Shown here: in pieces, positions 1-8,017 of the stretch | Numbering within the stretch: the stretch's first letter is position 1 | Layout: every line of letters begins with the position of its first letter | Source: Candidatus Brocadiia bacterium | GTDB lineage: Bacteria > Planctomycetota > Uabimicrobiia > Uabimicrobiales > JABWCH01 | DNA: 38,533 nucleotides | Direction of reading: 5' to 3' | Assembly: GCA_013359215.1 (NCBI GenBank) | Contig: JABWCH010000006.1 | Span: forward strand, 1 to 38,533 | Made by a program: the position numbers and the translations under genes | Notes under the pieces: model-generated | Seen by the model: only the letters and a program-made list of their open reading frames with translations | What the model was told of the DNA's origin: nothing | Database searches by the model: none

Positions 1-380
1 TTTTATAGAAATTTCATTCGCGTAATTTGTATATTCGTTTTATTCGTGATTAATACTAGCATCTCTTGAAATATGTTCAACAGCATTTTGACCAGAACAT
101 TTTTCATGCTCTTTTTGCAATATATACAGCGAATTTTCTTGACAAAAGAACAATATTTTCATTTAATGAAAATTTCTCATATAAATTTTTTATATCAGGC
201 ACAAAGATTGCATAGATTTTTAAAATCTAAATACTGTGTTCAAGTTATGTTTCTTTCTGATTCTAGCATTTTTTTGTACTCAAAAGTCATACAAAATTTG
301 GATAAATATTTTTCCAAGCCCATTACTTTCTTTATGATCATAAAGATGTTAGAATAAGTTTTTTTTAAGGATTGAATATT
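1..380. other. AT-rich gene-free stretch upstream of infA
   Basis: No convincing gene is visible. The one longer open frame (73-357) is rich in Phe, Ile and Lys as expected of AT-rich noncoding DNA, has no clear ribosome binding site and resembles no family I know. Positions 16-50 contain ATTCG/ATTCGTGAT words that match the right arm of the palindromic repeat at 20545-20626, so a fragment of that dispersed repeat may lie here. The infA promoter is presumably in this stretch, but I cannot place it with confidence. Confidence 0.5.
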
Positions 381-602
381 GTGAAAGAAGAAGCAATCAC
401 AATGGAAGGAGATGTCCTAGAGGCTCTCCCCAACACACGTTTTAAAGTAAAATTGGATAATGGTCATGTTGTTCTGGCTCATATCTCTGGTAAAATGAGA
501 CAACGCTATATCCGCATAGTTCCTGGTGATAGGGTAAAAATAGAATTGTCACCCTATGATTTGGAAAAAGGGCGTATCACCTATCGTTTGCCGCCCAAAT
601 AA
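381..602 (+). CDS. infA: Translation initiation factor IF-1
   Basis: IF-1 binds the A site of the 30S subunit during initiation and works with IF-2 and IF-3. The product is 73 residues, the normal IF-1 length, and is one OB-fold (S1-like) domain. Family hallmarks are visible: [20 protein letters not shown], then [13 protein letters not shown], then [10 protein letters not shown] and [12 protein letters not shown] chose the GTG at 381 because an AAGGA at 367-371 sits 9 bases upstream and the N-terminus then aligns with other IF-1 proteins. A TTG at 372 would put the ribosome site directly against the start. The gene stands alone, away from any ribosomal protein operon. It runs convergently into the ABC exporter, and its stop codon overlaps the poly-A side of the hairpin at 601-629. 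Confidence 0.96.
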   Translation: MKEEAITMEGDVLEALPNTRFKVKLDNGHVVLAHISGKMRQRYIRIVPGDRVKIELSPYDLEKGRITYRLPPK

Positions 603-629
603 AAAAAGAGGCAATAGAATGATTGCCTC
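601..629 (-). terminator. Rho-independent terminator of the ABC exporter gene
   Basis: GAGGCAAT (608-615) and ATTGCCTC (622-629) form a perfect 8-bp stem with loop AGAATG. Read on the minus strand, the stem is followed by seven T (601-607), a standard intrinsic terminator about 16 bases past the exporter stop. It overlaps the infA stop codon, so it may also slow plus-strand transcription, but no T-run follows it in that direction. Confidence 0.85.
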
Positions 630-644
630 CAAGTCTTTCTAGTA

Positions 645-2510
645 TTATTTTTCTATGGGTTCATGAAGACCTAAAACCTGGCGGTTATAAAGATTGCGAT
701 ATACATCGCTTTTTTCCATTAATTCTCGATGGTTGCCAAACCCTACTAAATTTCCTTCATCTAAAACCAAAATTTTATCTACTTTTTCTATAGTAGAAAA
801 ACGGTGGGCAATAATAAAAGTAGTGCGGCCTTTGCTGAATTCTTCTAACGCGCTCAGAATATAGCTTTCACTCTCAGCATCCAGGTTAGCCATAGCTTCA
901 TCCAGGATGAGAATCTGAGGTGATTTAAAGATTGCTCTTGCTAGCGCGACACGGTGCTTTTGGCCGCCGGATAGGTCAATGCCTCTTGGCCCATAAATTG
1001 TATCATACTTTTGAGAAAGGCTTTCAATAAAAACATCAGAGTTCGCAGCACGGGCTGCTTCTATGATTTTAGGCATTTCTATATTTTCTTTTTTACAGGA
1101 AATATTGGCTGCTATGGTATCATTAAAAAGAAAAGCCTCTTGGGTAACAATACCTATTTGCCTGAGAAGGCTTTGCATTGTAATTTTGCGAATATCATAC
1201 CCATCCAGAAATATAGTACCCTGGTTTACATCATAAAGACGCAAGAGCAGGGAAACAAGGGTACTTTTGCCACTTCCCGATCTTCCTACAATAGCGATTT
1301 TCTCTCCTTTTTGCACTGTAAAAGAAATATCCTTCAAAACTGGCTTACCTGGCTCATAAGAAAACCATACTCTGTCCCAACGTATGCTTTGCTGGAAGCA
1401 AGGCAATTCTATCGCCCCAGGAGCATCCTGAATTTCAGGGAATTTATCCATCAATTCAAAAACCCTTTCGCCTCCTGCAATGGCAGTATTGATTCTATTG
1501 TTAATGTCGGAAAGTTTGCGAATGGGGTCAAAAACAGCAGCAAGAGCAGCATAAAAAGCAAAAAAATCGCCCATACTCATTTTCTGTTGGATGACCATGT
1601 GTGCAGAAAAAAGCATAACTCCAATACCAGATAGGGTTACAAAGACTTCCATTAAAGGGTTAGTTGCTGCATCGGCTGCCACTAGCTTCATGTGATAGCG
1701 AAAAAGACCATTGTTTTCCCTCTCGAATTTCTGGCGGATAAGATCTTCCATCTGGTACGATTTTACAATTTTTATCCCGCTAAAGGTTTCTTGCAAAATG
1801 GAAACCAAGCTAGCCTGCTGAGATAAAGCTTTTTTAGCACCTCGCTTAACCTTCTTGCCTAATTTTCTTAAGCATACAGCCACAACAGGAAAAATCAAAA
1901 AACTCAGCAAAGTCAAATACCAGTTGATGAACAAGGCAAGACAAATCGATGCCACAGCCTTGAGTGGCTCCCGAATTGCCTTTTCAAAAACGCTTTTAAG
2001 CCCTGATGTCATGATGGGAATATCGTTCATGAAGCGGGAACTAATCTGTCCCACGCCTTCTTTGGAAAAGTATTGGATAGGCAGCTTTTGTACTTTTTTG
2101 AAAAGATCGTTTGTAATGTCAATGCTTACACGGCTTGTAATATAGCCTGATATGTATTCCTGCAAAAATCGCAGGATGTTTTTAAGGATTACCATGACCA
2201 AAGCAGCAAACATAATGATGTACAATGTTTTATAGGTATCATGCAAAACATAGGTTTTTAAAAATTCGCCTGTTTTGATTCCCCATTCTCCATACTGGTT
2301 TAGGAATTGGATCAATTTTTCTGCAGCACCAGGAGTAAACAAGAAATCCCCTAAAGGCTTTACCATGCCCAAAGAGCCAAAATGGAAAAAGGATATAAAA
2401 AAGGAAAGAACAAGGCAAACAGCCACAAGCTTAAGATATTTTTTTAAATATCCTAGAATACGAAGGTAAATAGCAAAATTGAGTTTTTGTGATGGATCTT
2501 TTTTACTCAC
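645..2510 (-). CDS. MsbA-like ABC exporter, fused transmembrane and ATPase domains
   Basis: A half-transporter of the MsbA/lipid and glycolipid flippase group, expected to act as a homodimer in the inner membrane. The N-terminal half has several hydrophobic segments (ABC_membrane domain). The ATPase half shows the Walker A motif GRSGSGKST (residues 409-417), a Q-loop Gln near 457, the signature LSGGQ (513-517), Walker B LILDE (534-538) and the switch His in AHR near 569. The D-loop reads MANLD where most relatives have TSALD, a mild deviation. I prefer the GTG at 2510 because GGAGAGGA lies just upstream; the TTG at 2531 is possible and would give 628 residues. It is divergent from the amidotransferase operon at 2729, which suggests, without proof, that the substrate is a lipid-linked glycan. 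The substrate cannot be read from sequence. Confidence 0.9.
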   Translation of the reverse strand: MSKKDPSQKLNFAIYLRILGYLKKYLKLVAVCLVLSFFISFFHFGSLGMVKPLGDFLFTPGAAEKLIQFLNQYGEWGIKTGEFLKTYVLHDTYKTLYIIMFAALVMVILKNILRFLQEYISGYITSRVSIDITNDLFKKVQKLPIQYFSKEGVGQISSRFMNDIPIMTSGLKSVFEKAIREPLKAVASICLALFINWYLTLLSFLIFPVVAVCLRKLGKKVKRGAKKALSQQASLVSILQETFSGIKIVKSYQMEDLIRQKFERENNGLFRYHMKLVAADAATNPLMEVFVTLSGIGVMLFSAHMVIQQKMSMGDFFAFYAALAAVFDPIRKLSDINNRINTAIAGGERVFELMDKFPEIQDAPGAIELPCFQQSIRWDRVWFSYEPGKPVLKDISFTVQKGEKIAIVGRSGSGKSTLVSLLLRLYDVNQGTIFLDGYDIRKITMQSLLRQIGIVTQEAFLFNDTIAANISCKKENIEMPKIIEAARAANSDVFIESLSQKYDTIYGPRGIDLSGGQKHRVALARAIFKSPQILILDEAMANLDAESESYILSALEEFSKGRTTFIIAHRFSTIEKVDKILVLDEGNLVGFGNHRELMEKSDVYRNLYNRQVLGLHEPIEK

Positions 2511-2541
2511 AATTTTATCCTCTCCGCTCAAATTCGTCTGA

Positions 2542-2570
2542 TTGTTTTTAACAGATCTTTTTGATATAAT
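2542..2570 (+). promoter_or_regulatory. Candidate promoter of the amidotransferase operon
   Basis: TTGTTT (2542-2547), a 17-base spacer and a perfect TATAAT (2565-2570) preceded by TTGA. It points towards the gene at 2729 and would give a leader of about 150 bases. The -35 box is weak, so this rests mainly on the -10 box and the spacing. Confidence 0.4.
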
Positions 2571-2728
2571 CTACTCAAGAATATCGTGGATTATCCCAAA
2601 AAACATAATGAAATCAAGATAATTTTAAGATATATATTTTGAGTTACTGTGCATCTAAATTTGAAAATAAATATATAAATCCACGTTCTGCTTAACAATA
2701 TTATTATAGAAAAGGAATAAAAAGCATC

Positions 2729-3940
2729 ATGAACGCATTTTCTGTGACTTCACGCCAAATATGCACAAGATGTATCTATGATGAAAGGGTATCGGGAATT
2801 CATTTTGATGAAAAGGGAGTATGCAGTTTTTGCCATACCATGGATAGCCTGATAGAGCAATACCAGACAGGAAGACCAGAGGGCGAAAAAAAACTCCAGG
2901 CAATTTTGGATCAAATCAAAAAAGACGGTAAAGGCAAAAAATACGATTGCATCATTGGCGTTTCTGGGGGAACAGATTCATCCTATCTTGTCGCAAAGGC
3001 TGTGGAATGGGGCATTCGGCCTCTTGCAGTTCACTACGATAATACCTGGAATACAGGGATTGCAACTGAAAATATCCGCAAGGTTCTAGGAAAGCTTAAA
3101 GTAGATCTTTATACCTATGTTATAGACAACCAGGAAGCAGATGACATCTTTTTATCTTTTATCAAAGCAGGAGTTCCAGAACTGGATGCTTCTACGGATT
3201 TGGCATTGGCCGAGGTAATGTATCGCGCAGCATCAAAATACGGAATCCAATATGTTATGGAAGGACACTCCTTTGTTGCAGAAGGAATCGCGCCTATAGG
3301 GAGCATGTATTTCGATGGTAAGTACATACAATCGATCCATAAAAAATTTGGCACTCTCCCCATGCAAAGCTATCCCTTGATGGATTTTTTGTCTTTTATG
3401 AAATGGGTGCTATGGAAGAAAATAAAAAAAATCAGACCATTCTGGTACATGAAGTATTCCAAAGAAGAGGCCAGAGAATTCCTCACAAGAGAGTTTGGAT
3501 GGGAATACTATGGTGGACACCATCTGGAAAACCGCATAACAGCCTTCCAGCACAGCTATTACAACTATCATAAATTCGGTATAGACAACAGAAATCTAAG
3601 TCTTGCCGCTGCTGTTCGGGCCAATCTACTTGATAGGGAAAAGGCTATTGATATTTTTTATAACCAAAAGCCCAATATTGAAGAAGGTCTGCTCGACTAT
3701 TTTAAAAAAAGGCTTAGAATTTCGGATGCAGAGTTCGAAGCTATGATGAAAATCCCCAATAAAACTTACAAAGACTATGAGACATATAAACCTCTTTTTG
3801 AAAAACTAAGACCTTTATTCTATGTTCTTGCCAAATGCAATTTAGTGCCTATGAGCTTTTACATAAAATACACTTCAAAAGATAAGCCAACAGTGTGCCA
3901 AATTGAAAAAAAGGCATTTTTTGAAAAGGCTAGAAAATGA
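2729..3940 (+). CDS. WbpG-type N-acetyl sugar amidotransferase
   Basis: Belongs to the PP-loop ATPase family of N-acetyl sugar amidotransferases (WbpG/PseA group), which use ATP and ammonia to turn an acetamido sugar into an acetamidino sugar for O-antigen or flagellin glycans. It is 403 residues, near the family length. Two Cys pairs (12/15 and 32/35) form a probable zinc-binding N-terminus, followed by the PP-loop SGGTDSS (79-85). Downstream, EGHSFVAEG and the YGGHHLENR stretch also look typical. It is the first gene of a three-gene operon and its stop overlaps the next start by four bases (ATGA). AAAGGAA lies about 11 bases before the ATG. The target sugar is unknown, as no sugar-nucleotide biosynthesis genes lie in the window. 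Confidence 0.92.
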   Translation: MNAFSVTSRQICTRCIYDERVSGIHFDEKGVCSFCHTMDSLIEQYQTGRPEGEKKLQAILDQIKKDGKGKKYDCIIGVSGGTDSSYLVAKAVEWGIRPLAVHYDNTWNTGIATENIRKVLGKLKVDLYTYVIDNQEADDIFLSFIKAGVPELDASTDLALAEVMYRAASKYGIQYVMEGHSFVAEGIAPIGSMYFDGKYIQSIHKKFGTLPMQSYPLMDFLSFMKWVLWKKIKKIRPFWYMKYSKEEAREFLTREFGWEYYGGHHLENRITAFQHSYYNYHKFGIDNRNLSLAAAVRANLLDREKAIDIFYNQKPNIEEGLLDYFKKRLRISDAEFEAMMKIPNKTYKDYETYKPLFEKLRPLFYVLAKCNLVPMSFYIKYTSKDKPTVCQIEKKAFFEKARK

Positions 3941-4548
3941 TAGCTATAATCAACTATAAACTAGGAAACCTGGGGTCTGTATTCAATATGGTCAAGAAAG
4001 CGGGCGGTATCCCTATCATCACTTGTGATCATCAGGAAATCCTAAAAGCGCAAAAAATCATTCTGCCTGGAGTAGGCCACTTTGATGCTGGCATGAAAGC
4101 GATTTATGAATCAGGATTGAAGGAAATTCTTTATAGAAAAGCAGTAGAAGAGAAAACTCCTCTCCTGGGAATATGCCTGGGAATGCAGCTTTTAACAGAA
4201 GGCAGCGAAGAAGGGAACTTGCCTGGCCTGGGCTGGATACAAGGCTATGCAAAAAGGTTTTCTTTCCCAGAAAGCCTAAACCTCAAAGTCCCCCAGATGG
4301 GCTGGAATACTGTCCGAGTTTCCCATCCCTGCCCGCTTACACAAGATTTTGATCAGGAATACCGATTTTACTTTGTGCATTCTTATTGCGTTACAGTGAA
4401 CAGCCAGGAAAATTCTATGCTGAAAACCATGCATGGCATAGAGTTTGATTCTGGGATACAAAAAGAAAATATCTATGGAGTCCAGTTCCATCCTGAGAAA
4501 AGCCATCGGTTTGGGCTAAAGCTTTTAAAAAATTTTATCCATCTTTAG
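3937..4548 (+). CDS. HisH-like glutamine amidotransferase subunit (HisH2 type)
   Basis: A class I glutamine amidotransferase that hydrolyses glutamine and passes ammonia to a partner. It is 203 residues, the HisH length. The nucleophile Cys80 sits in GICLGMQ, and the catalytic His185 and Glu187 sit in HPEKSH. The oxyanion-region sequence PGVGHF is also present. In histidine biosynthesis the partner is HisF. Here the gene overlaps a WbpG-type gene by ATGA and is followed by a HisF-like gene lacking a cyclase residue. The known three-part WbpG-HisH2-HisF2 arrangement from O-antigen loci therefore explains it better, with ammonia going to the sugar amidotransferase. The sequence alone would pass as ordinary HisH. 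Confidence 0.92.
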   Translation: MIAIINYKLGNLGSVFNMVKKAGGIPIITCDHQEILKAQKIILPGVGHFDAGMKAIYESGLKEILYRKAVEEKTPLLGICLGMQLLTEGSEEGNLPGLGWIQGYAKRFSFPESLNLKVPQMGWNTVRVSHPCPLTQDFDQEYRFYFVHSYCVTVNSQENSMLKTMHGIEFDSGIQKENIYGVQFHPEKSHRFGLKLLKNFIHL

Positions 4549-4560
4549 AATTGGTGAAAT

Positions 4561-5316
4561 ATGCTAAGAACAAGAATCATACCATGCCTGCTTCTTAAAG
4601 GGAATAGCCTGGTAAAAACAGTAAAATTCGATAGATTTGAATACATTGGCGACCCTATGAATACTTGCAGAATTTTCAATGAGCTAGAAGTAGATGAAAT
4701 GGCAATATTGGATATCCGAGCAAGCAAAGAAAAGAAAGAGATCAATTTTTCTCTTCTCGAAGTTTTGGTTAGCGAGTGCTTTATGCCTTTGTCTTATGGC
4801 GGAGGAATCCAGGATGCCAGCCACGCAGAGAAACTCTTTAGTATGGGCTTTGAAAAAATCATCCTCAACAGCATTCTCTTCTCCAAACCTGAGCTTATCC
4901 AAGATATTAGCAAAGTTTATGGCTGTCAGAGCATTATCGTTGCCATAGATGTAAGAAAAAGCTTTTTAAAAGGATATGAAGTATATTCTCATTCAGGGAC
5001 ACAAAGACAAAATATTCCTTTGATGGAATGGGTAAAAAAAGTGGAAAGCTTAGGGGCTGGAGAAATTCTTCTCACTAGTATAGACCGAGAAGGTACATGG
5101 AAAGGCTTTGATCTGGATATGGTAAAAATGGTATCCAATGCAGTAAAAATTCCTGTCATTGCCCATGGTGGAGCAGGCTGCATTTCTCATATACAAGAAG
5201 TTGTGAAAGAAGGGCATGCTTCGGCTGTTGGGCTAGGCAGCATGGTTGTCTTCCAAAACAAAGGAATGGGCGTTCTGGTCAATTTCCCTGACAAAAGACA
5301 ACTGGCTGGACTATAG
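4561..5316 (+). CDS. HisF-like ammonia-channelling subunit (HisF2 type), cyclase Asp11 replaced
   Basis: A 251-residue TIM-barrel protein of the HisF family. In true HisF, two aspartates (Asp11 and Asp130, Thermotoga numbering) do the cyclase chemistry. Here the numbering aligns without gaps at the start: CLLLK replaces CLDVK, so position 11 is Leu, while Asp130 is kept in VAIDVRK. Barrel hallmarks SYGGGIQ, GAGEILLTSIDREGT and AHGGAG are present. Loss of Asp11 argues against imidazole glycerol phosphate synthesis and fits HisF2 proteins that serve as an ammonia conduit for WbpG-type enzymes. It lies 13 bases after the HisH gene, with GGTGA before the ATG. No other his gene is nearby. Confidence 0.9.
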   Translation: MLRTRIIPCLLLKGNSLVKTVKFDRFEYIGDPMNTCRIFNELEVDEMAILDIRASKEKKEINFSLLEVLVSECFMPLSYGGGIQDASHAEKLFSMGFEKIILNSILFSKPELIQDISKVYGCQSIIVAIDVRKSFLKGYEVYSHSGTQRQNIPLMEWVKKVESLGAGEILLTSIDREGTWKGFDLDMVKMVSNAVKIPVIAHGGAGCISHIQEVVKEGHASAVGLGSMVVFQNKGMGVLVNFPDKRQLAGL

Positions 5317-5363
5317 ATACGACTTGTTCCAGTTAGAAAGCCTTTAAATACCAGATCGTCATG

Positions 5364-5377
5364 CGTGTTAAGTTATA
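5364..5377. repeat. 14-base box CGTGTTAAGTTATA, copy 1
   Basis: The same 14 bases occur at 38314-38327. Both copies lie within about 55 bases of a palindrome built from hexamer arrays (5430-5595 and 38202-38310), so the box seems to be part of the same repeat family. Its function is unknown. Confidence 0.6.
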
Positions 5378-5429
5378 GTACATGACTTTCGGATATTATA
5401 AAAAATCGTTGCATCAACATGAGAATCAA

Positions 5430-5595
5430 CCTAAACCTAAATCTGGGCTTAAACAAAAATTGCTCTGAGTCCAAACTAAAAACTAGGCTTGCATTTAGGT
5501 TTAGGATTTGCATAGTGTTACGCTTAAATCGACAGCCATGGGGCAACGCACTGGCTAAAAAGTTAACACCTATGAGGTTTAAGTTTAGGTTTAGG
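5430..5595. repeat. Palindromic array of CCTAAA hexamers
   Basis: CCTAAACCTAAAT (5430-5442) is matched exactly by its reverse complement ATTTAGGTTTAGG (5493-5505). TTTAGGTTTAGG recurs at 5584-5595, after a related GTTTAAG. The 410-base gap between the HisF-like gene and the histidine kinase gene is thus mostly repeat DNA. The short open frame through it is a by-product of the repeats. Confidence 0.7.
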
Positions 5596-5644
5596 CCAAT
5601 TTCTATAGTAGCGTATTTTTTTAACTATATGGTATAAAAAAATT

Positions 5645-5682
5645 TATCCCTAAAGTTTCATCGTGAAAAAAATTACGCAAAG
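5645..5682. repeat. 38-base dispersed repeat, copy 1
   Basis: TATCCCTAAAGTTTCA followed by a GTGAAAAAAATTACGCAAAG segment. Its reverse complement occurs at 14997-15034 with only a few mismatches, all in the middle. Both copies lie between genes. In this copy the element is about 40 bases past the 3' end of the histidine kinase gene. Confidence 0.7.
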
Positions 5683-5725
5683 CTTAAAATAGTAGCTTGT
5701 GTGAAACTTTCCATAGAGGTCATAA

Positions 5726-7129
5726 TTACACTGTAATTGGCAAAAAGATTGTAAAAATGCTGCCTTTTCCAACCTGGCTTTCTACTTCTATTTTACCACC
5801 GTGAGCTTCAACGACCGCTTTGACAAAAGAAAGTCCTAAGCCTGAACCTGGAATGTTTATTGCATTTTCAGCGCGATAAAAACGATCAAAAATATACTTT
5901 AACTCTTTTTCTGATAAGCCTATACCTGTATCGCTTACCTTTAAGGCTGCATAATTTTTTTCTAAATATAAAAAAATTTTTATTTCTCCCCCAACATTAG
6001 TAAATTTAATCGAATTATCTATAAGATTTCCAATTGCCTGGCTTATCGTTTTTGTATTTAAGTTTAGGATAGTATCTGGCATTCCATTATATTCAATGGA
6101 AATATTTTTATATTCTGCTAAATCTCTAAAGATTTCAAAATTTTTATAAACTAAATCGTTTAAATCGATTTTTTTCCTATAAACAGACAAAATTCCAGCC
6201 TCTACTTCCGAAATATCTAGCATTGTATTCAGCATATCTAGCATACGGTCGCATTCGATAATGCAATTTTCTAATACTTCATGCTCCTGATTTGTTTGCT
6301 TCTGGCTCAACAAATAAATTTCGGCATTGATCCTGATTCGACTTATAGGCGTTCTTAAGTTATGAGCCAAGTGATCATTGGTTTCTTTTATATTGACTAC
6401 CAAAGATTGAATCCGATCCAGCATATTGTTGATAGTGACAGATAGATTTTCCAGCTCGTCTTCTACTCCTGTTGTAGGGATACGCTGCGTTATATTCTGG
6501 AAAGAAATCCCTGCTGCTGTTTTTGTAATCTCATGGACAGGCCGTAAGGTATTCTTTACGATAAAGAAAACTAAAATAAAAGATATAAACGCGGGGAACA
6601 AAAAAAAAGGAATAAAAACCCTTATAAGATTTTTTAAAAACATTCTTTCTTCTTTTAAAAAAATAGCTAACTGTAAAACATAGTCTTCTGCTATAATGGA
6701 ATAGGCGATTCGCGAAAATTTTTTAGCAGGTTGGCGTATGGTTTCCCAAACGATTTTTTTCTCCTGTCGCTCAAAAAAGGGAATTTTTCTTTCTAATATC
6801 CATTGCCACTCCTTAAGATCAGAACAACAAACTATATTTCCCTCAAAATCTCGAATACAGTAAAAAATATTATTATTCGATAATAGAAGTTCCTCGTCAA
6901 TTTTCTTTTTTATTTCTTCCTGAGAGATGATACCTTTTTTAAAAGCATTTTGGAGTTCATCTATTTCTTCTAAAAGCCATCTATCTTTCGTGGTTTCCAG
7001 ATGTAAAGAAATCATTTCATAGAGTAGAAAAAATGTAACTAAAAAAGCTAATACCAACAAACCTGTATAGCAAAAGGTAAGTCTTAATACGATAGATTTT
7101 TTATATTTTTTCAGTATGCTTAAAAACAT
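5726..7129 (-). CDS. Sensor histidine kinase of a two-component system
   Basis: A 467-residue membrane kinase. Transmembrane segments at about 14-38 and 170-192 enclose an extracytoplasmic sensor region of about 130 residues. A HAMP linker (about 190-243) follows, then a HisKA domain with the phospho-acceptor His256 in LAHNLRTPIS. The ATPase domain has N-box NLIDNSIKF, G1 motif DTGIGLS, and GSGLGLSFV. The H-box reads AHNLRTP rather than the common SHELRTP, a variant found in some OmpR-partner kinases. The start codon lies inside the 3' end of the regulator gene, a 29-base overlap, so the two are co-transcribed and probably translationally coupled. The layout resembles metal-responsive CusS/CopS kinases, but the signal cannot be deduced. 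Confidence 0.93.
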   Translation of the reverse strand: MFLSILKKYKKSIVLRLTFCYTGLLVLAFLVTFFLLYEMISLHLETTKDRWLLEEIDELQNAFKKGIISQEEIKKKIDEELLLSNNNIFYCIRDFEGNIVCCSDLKEWQWILERKIPFFERQEKKIVWETIRQPAKKFSRIAYSIIAEDYVLQLAIFLKEERMFLKNLIRVFIPFFLFPAFISFILVFFIVKNTLRPVHEITKTAAGISFQNITQRIPTTGVEDELENLSVTINNMLDRIQSLVVNIKETNDHLAHNLRTPISRIRINAEIYLLSQKQTNQEHEVLENCIIECDRMLDMLNTMLDISEVEAGILSVYRKKIDLNDLVYKNFEIFRDLAEYKNISIEYNGMPDTILNLNTKTISQAIGNLIDNSIKFTNVGGEIKIFLYLEKNYAALKVSDTGIGLSEKELKYIFDRFYRAENAINIPGSGLGLSFVKAVVEAHGGKIEVESQVGKGSIFTIFLPITV

Positions 7130-7787
7130 ACCCGACTCCTCGAATGGTTTGTATCAATTTGTCTTCAAAATCATTATCTATTTTTTCTCGCAAATGGCAT
7201 ACATGAACATCGACAATATTGGTAGTGGGATCAAATTGAAAGTCCCAGATATGTTCCATAATCATCGTACGGGTGATCACCTCTCCTGGATGGCTCATAA
7301 AATATTCTAAGATATAAAATTCTTTAGGTTTTAAAGCTATTTTAGTATTATTCCGCCTTACTTCATGTGAAACTTTATTTAAAACCAGATTGCCTGCCCT
7401 TAATTCATAGCTGTTTACACTTGATATTGTTGCCCTTCTTAGAAGAGCATGTATACGAGCTAATAGTTCTACAAATGCAAAAGGCTTTGTCATATAATCA
7501 TCACTTCCTACTCTTAAACCATGAACTTTTTCTTCCACACTTCTTTTTGCGCTGAGGATTAAAATAGGAAGCGACGGCTTTTGCTGGCGTACTTTTTCAA
7601 TTACACTAAGCCCGTCTTTCCTGGGCAGCATAATATCTACAACCAATATGTCATAATTTTCGCTAAGAGCTAAATGCAGACCATCTTCCCCATCAAGCGA
7701 ATGGTCTACAGCAAAGCCGTTCTCTTTTAGTCCTTTGATAATAAAGGAAGCAAGCATACTATCATCTTCCATTAAAAGCAGCCTCAT
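7101..7787 (-). CDS. OmpR/PhoB-family response regulator
   Basis: A 228-residue regulator. The receiver domain has the acidic pair ED at 7-8, phospho-acceptor Asp51 in VVDIMLPRKDG, Ser79 and Lys101 in MTKPF. The C-terminal winged helix (about 130-222) shows LKPKEFYILEYF, the VHVCHLREKID recognition-helix region and IRGVGYVF. It is the first gene of the pair with the kinase. Overall it is closest in character to the CusR/CopR/PcoR group, which is an impression and not a search result. It is divergent from the methyltransferase gene. The shared 230-base region contains candidate operator sequences. Confidence 0.94.
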   Translation of the reverse strand: MRLLLMEDDSMLASFIIKGLKENGFAVDHSLDGEDGLHLALSENYDILVVDIMLPRKDGLSVIEKVRQQKPSLPILILSAKRSVEEKVHGLRVGSDDYMTKPFAFVELLARIHALLRRATISSVNSYELRAGNLVLNKVSHEVRRNNTKIALKPKEFYILEYFMSHPGEVITRTMIMEHIWDFQFDPTTNIVDVHVCHLREKIDNDFEDKLIQTIRGVGYVFKHTEKI

Positions 7788-7831
7788 AAATACAGTTTCC
7801 TTTCCAATTCTGCCAGAGCTAATATGGTAAA

Positions 7832-7859
7832 TTACAAGTTTTTAATCTGTATTTTGTAA
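7832..7859. promoter_or_regulatory. Candidate operator, inverted repeat TTACAA-N16-TTGTAA
   Basis: TTACAA (7832-7837) and TTGTAA (7854-7859) form a symmetric pair 45 bases upstream of the response-regulator start, a plausible place for autoregulation. Further along, TTCCTTTAAT and TTCCATTTAAT occur as a direct pair near 7914-7940, the kind of spacing OmpR-family dimers use. Neither is proven, and chance is possible in AT-rich DNA. Confidence 0.25.
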
Positions 7860-8017
7860 AGCTATAGAGTAGATTTTTTTTCTTTTCAGGTCAAATCAAA
7901 TTTTGAAGATTAACTTCCTTTAATCTATTTTCCATTTAATGTTAATCTTTTTTTGCTATGGTAAAAGCTCCAAATGAAAGAAAATCAGAACAGATTAGTG
8001 CTAAAGGAGATTTTAAT

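Noticed and set aside
73-357. 94-residue open frame upstream of infA
   Set aside because: Rich in Phe, Ile and Lys, no ribosome site, no recognisable domain, and overlaps an AT-rich region with repeat words.
1011-1634. 207-residue frame opposite the ABC exporter gene
   Set aside because: Lies entirely antisense to a strongly conserved ATPase gene. It is a shadow of that gene's codon pattern.
3937-5316. Part of a histidine biosynthesis operon
   Set aside because: The HisF-like protein lacks Asp11, the upstream gene is WbpG-type, and no other his gene is present.
5430-5595. Telomere or CRISPR-like array
   Set aside because: Hexamer repeats are short and arranged as a palindrome, without regularly spaced unique spacers, and there are no cas genes.
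5419-5637. 72-residue frame with NLNLNLGLN repeats
   Set aside because: The repeat in the protein is just the CCTAAA hexamer array being translated, and there is no ribosome site.
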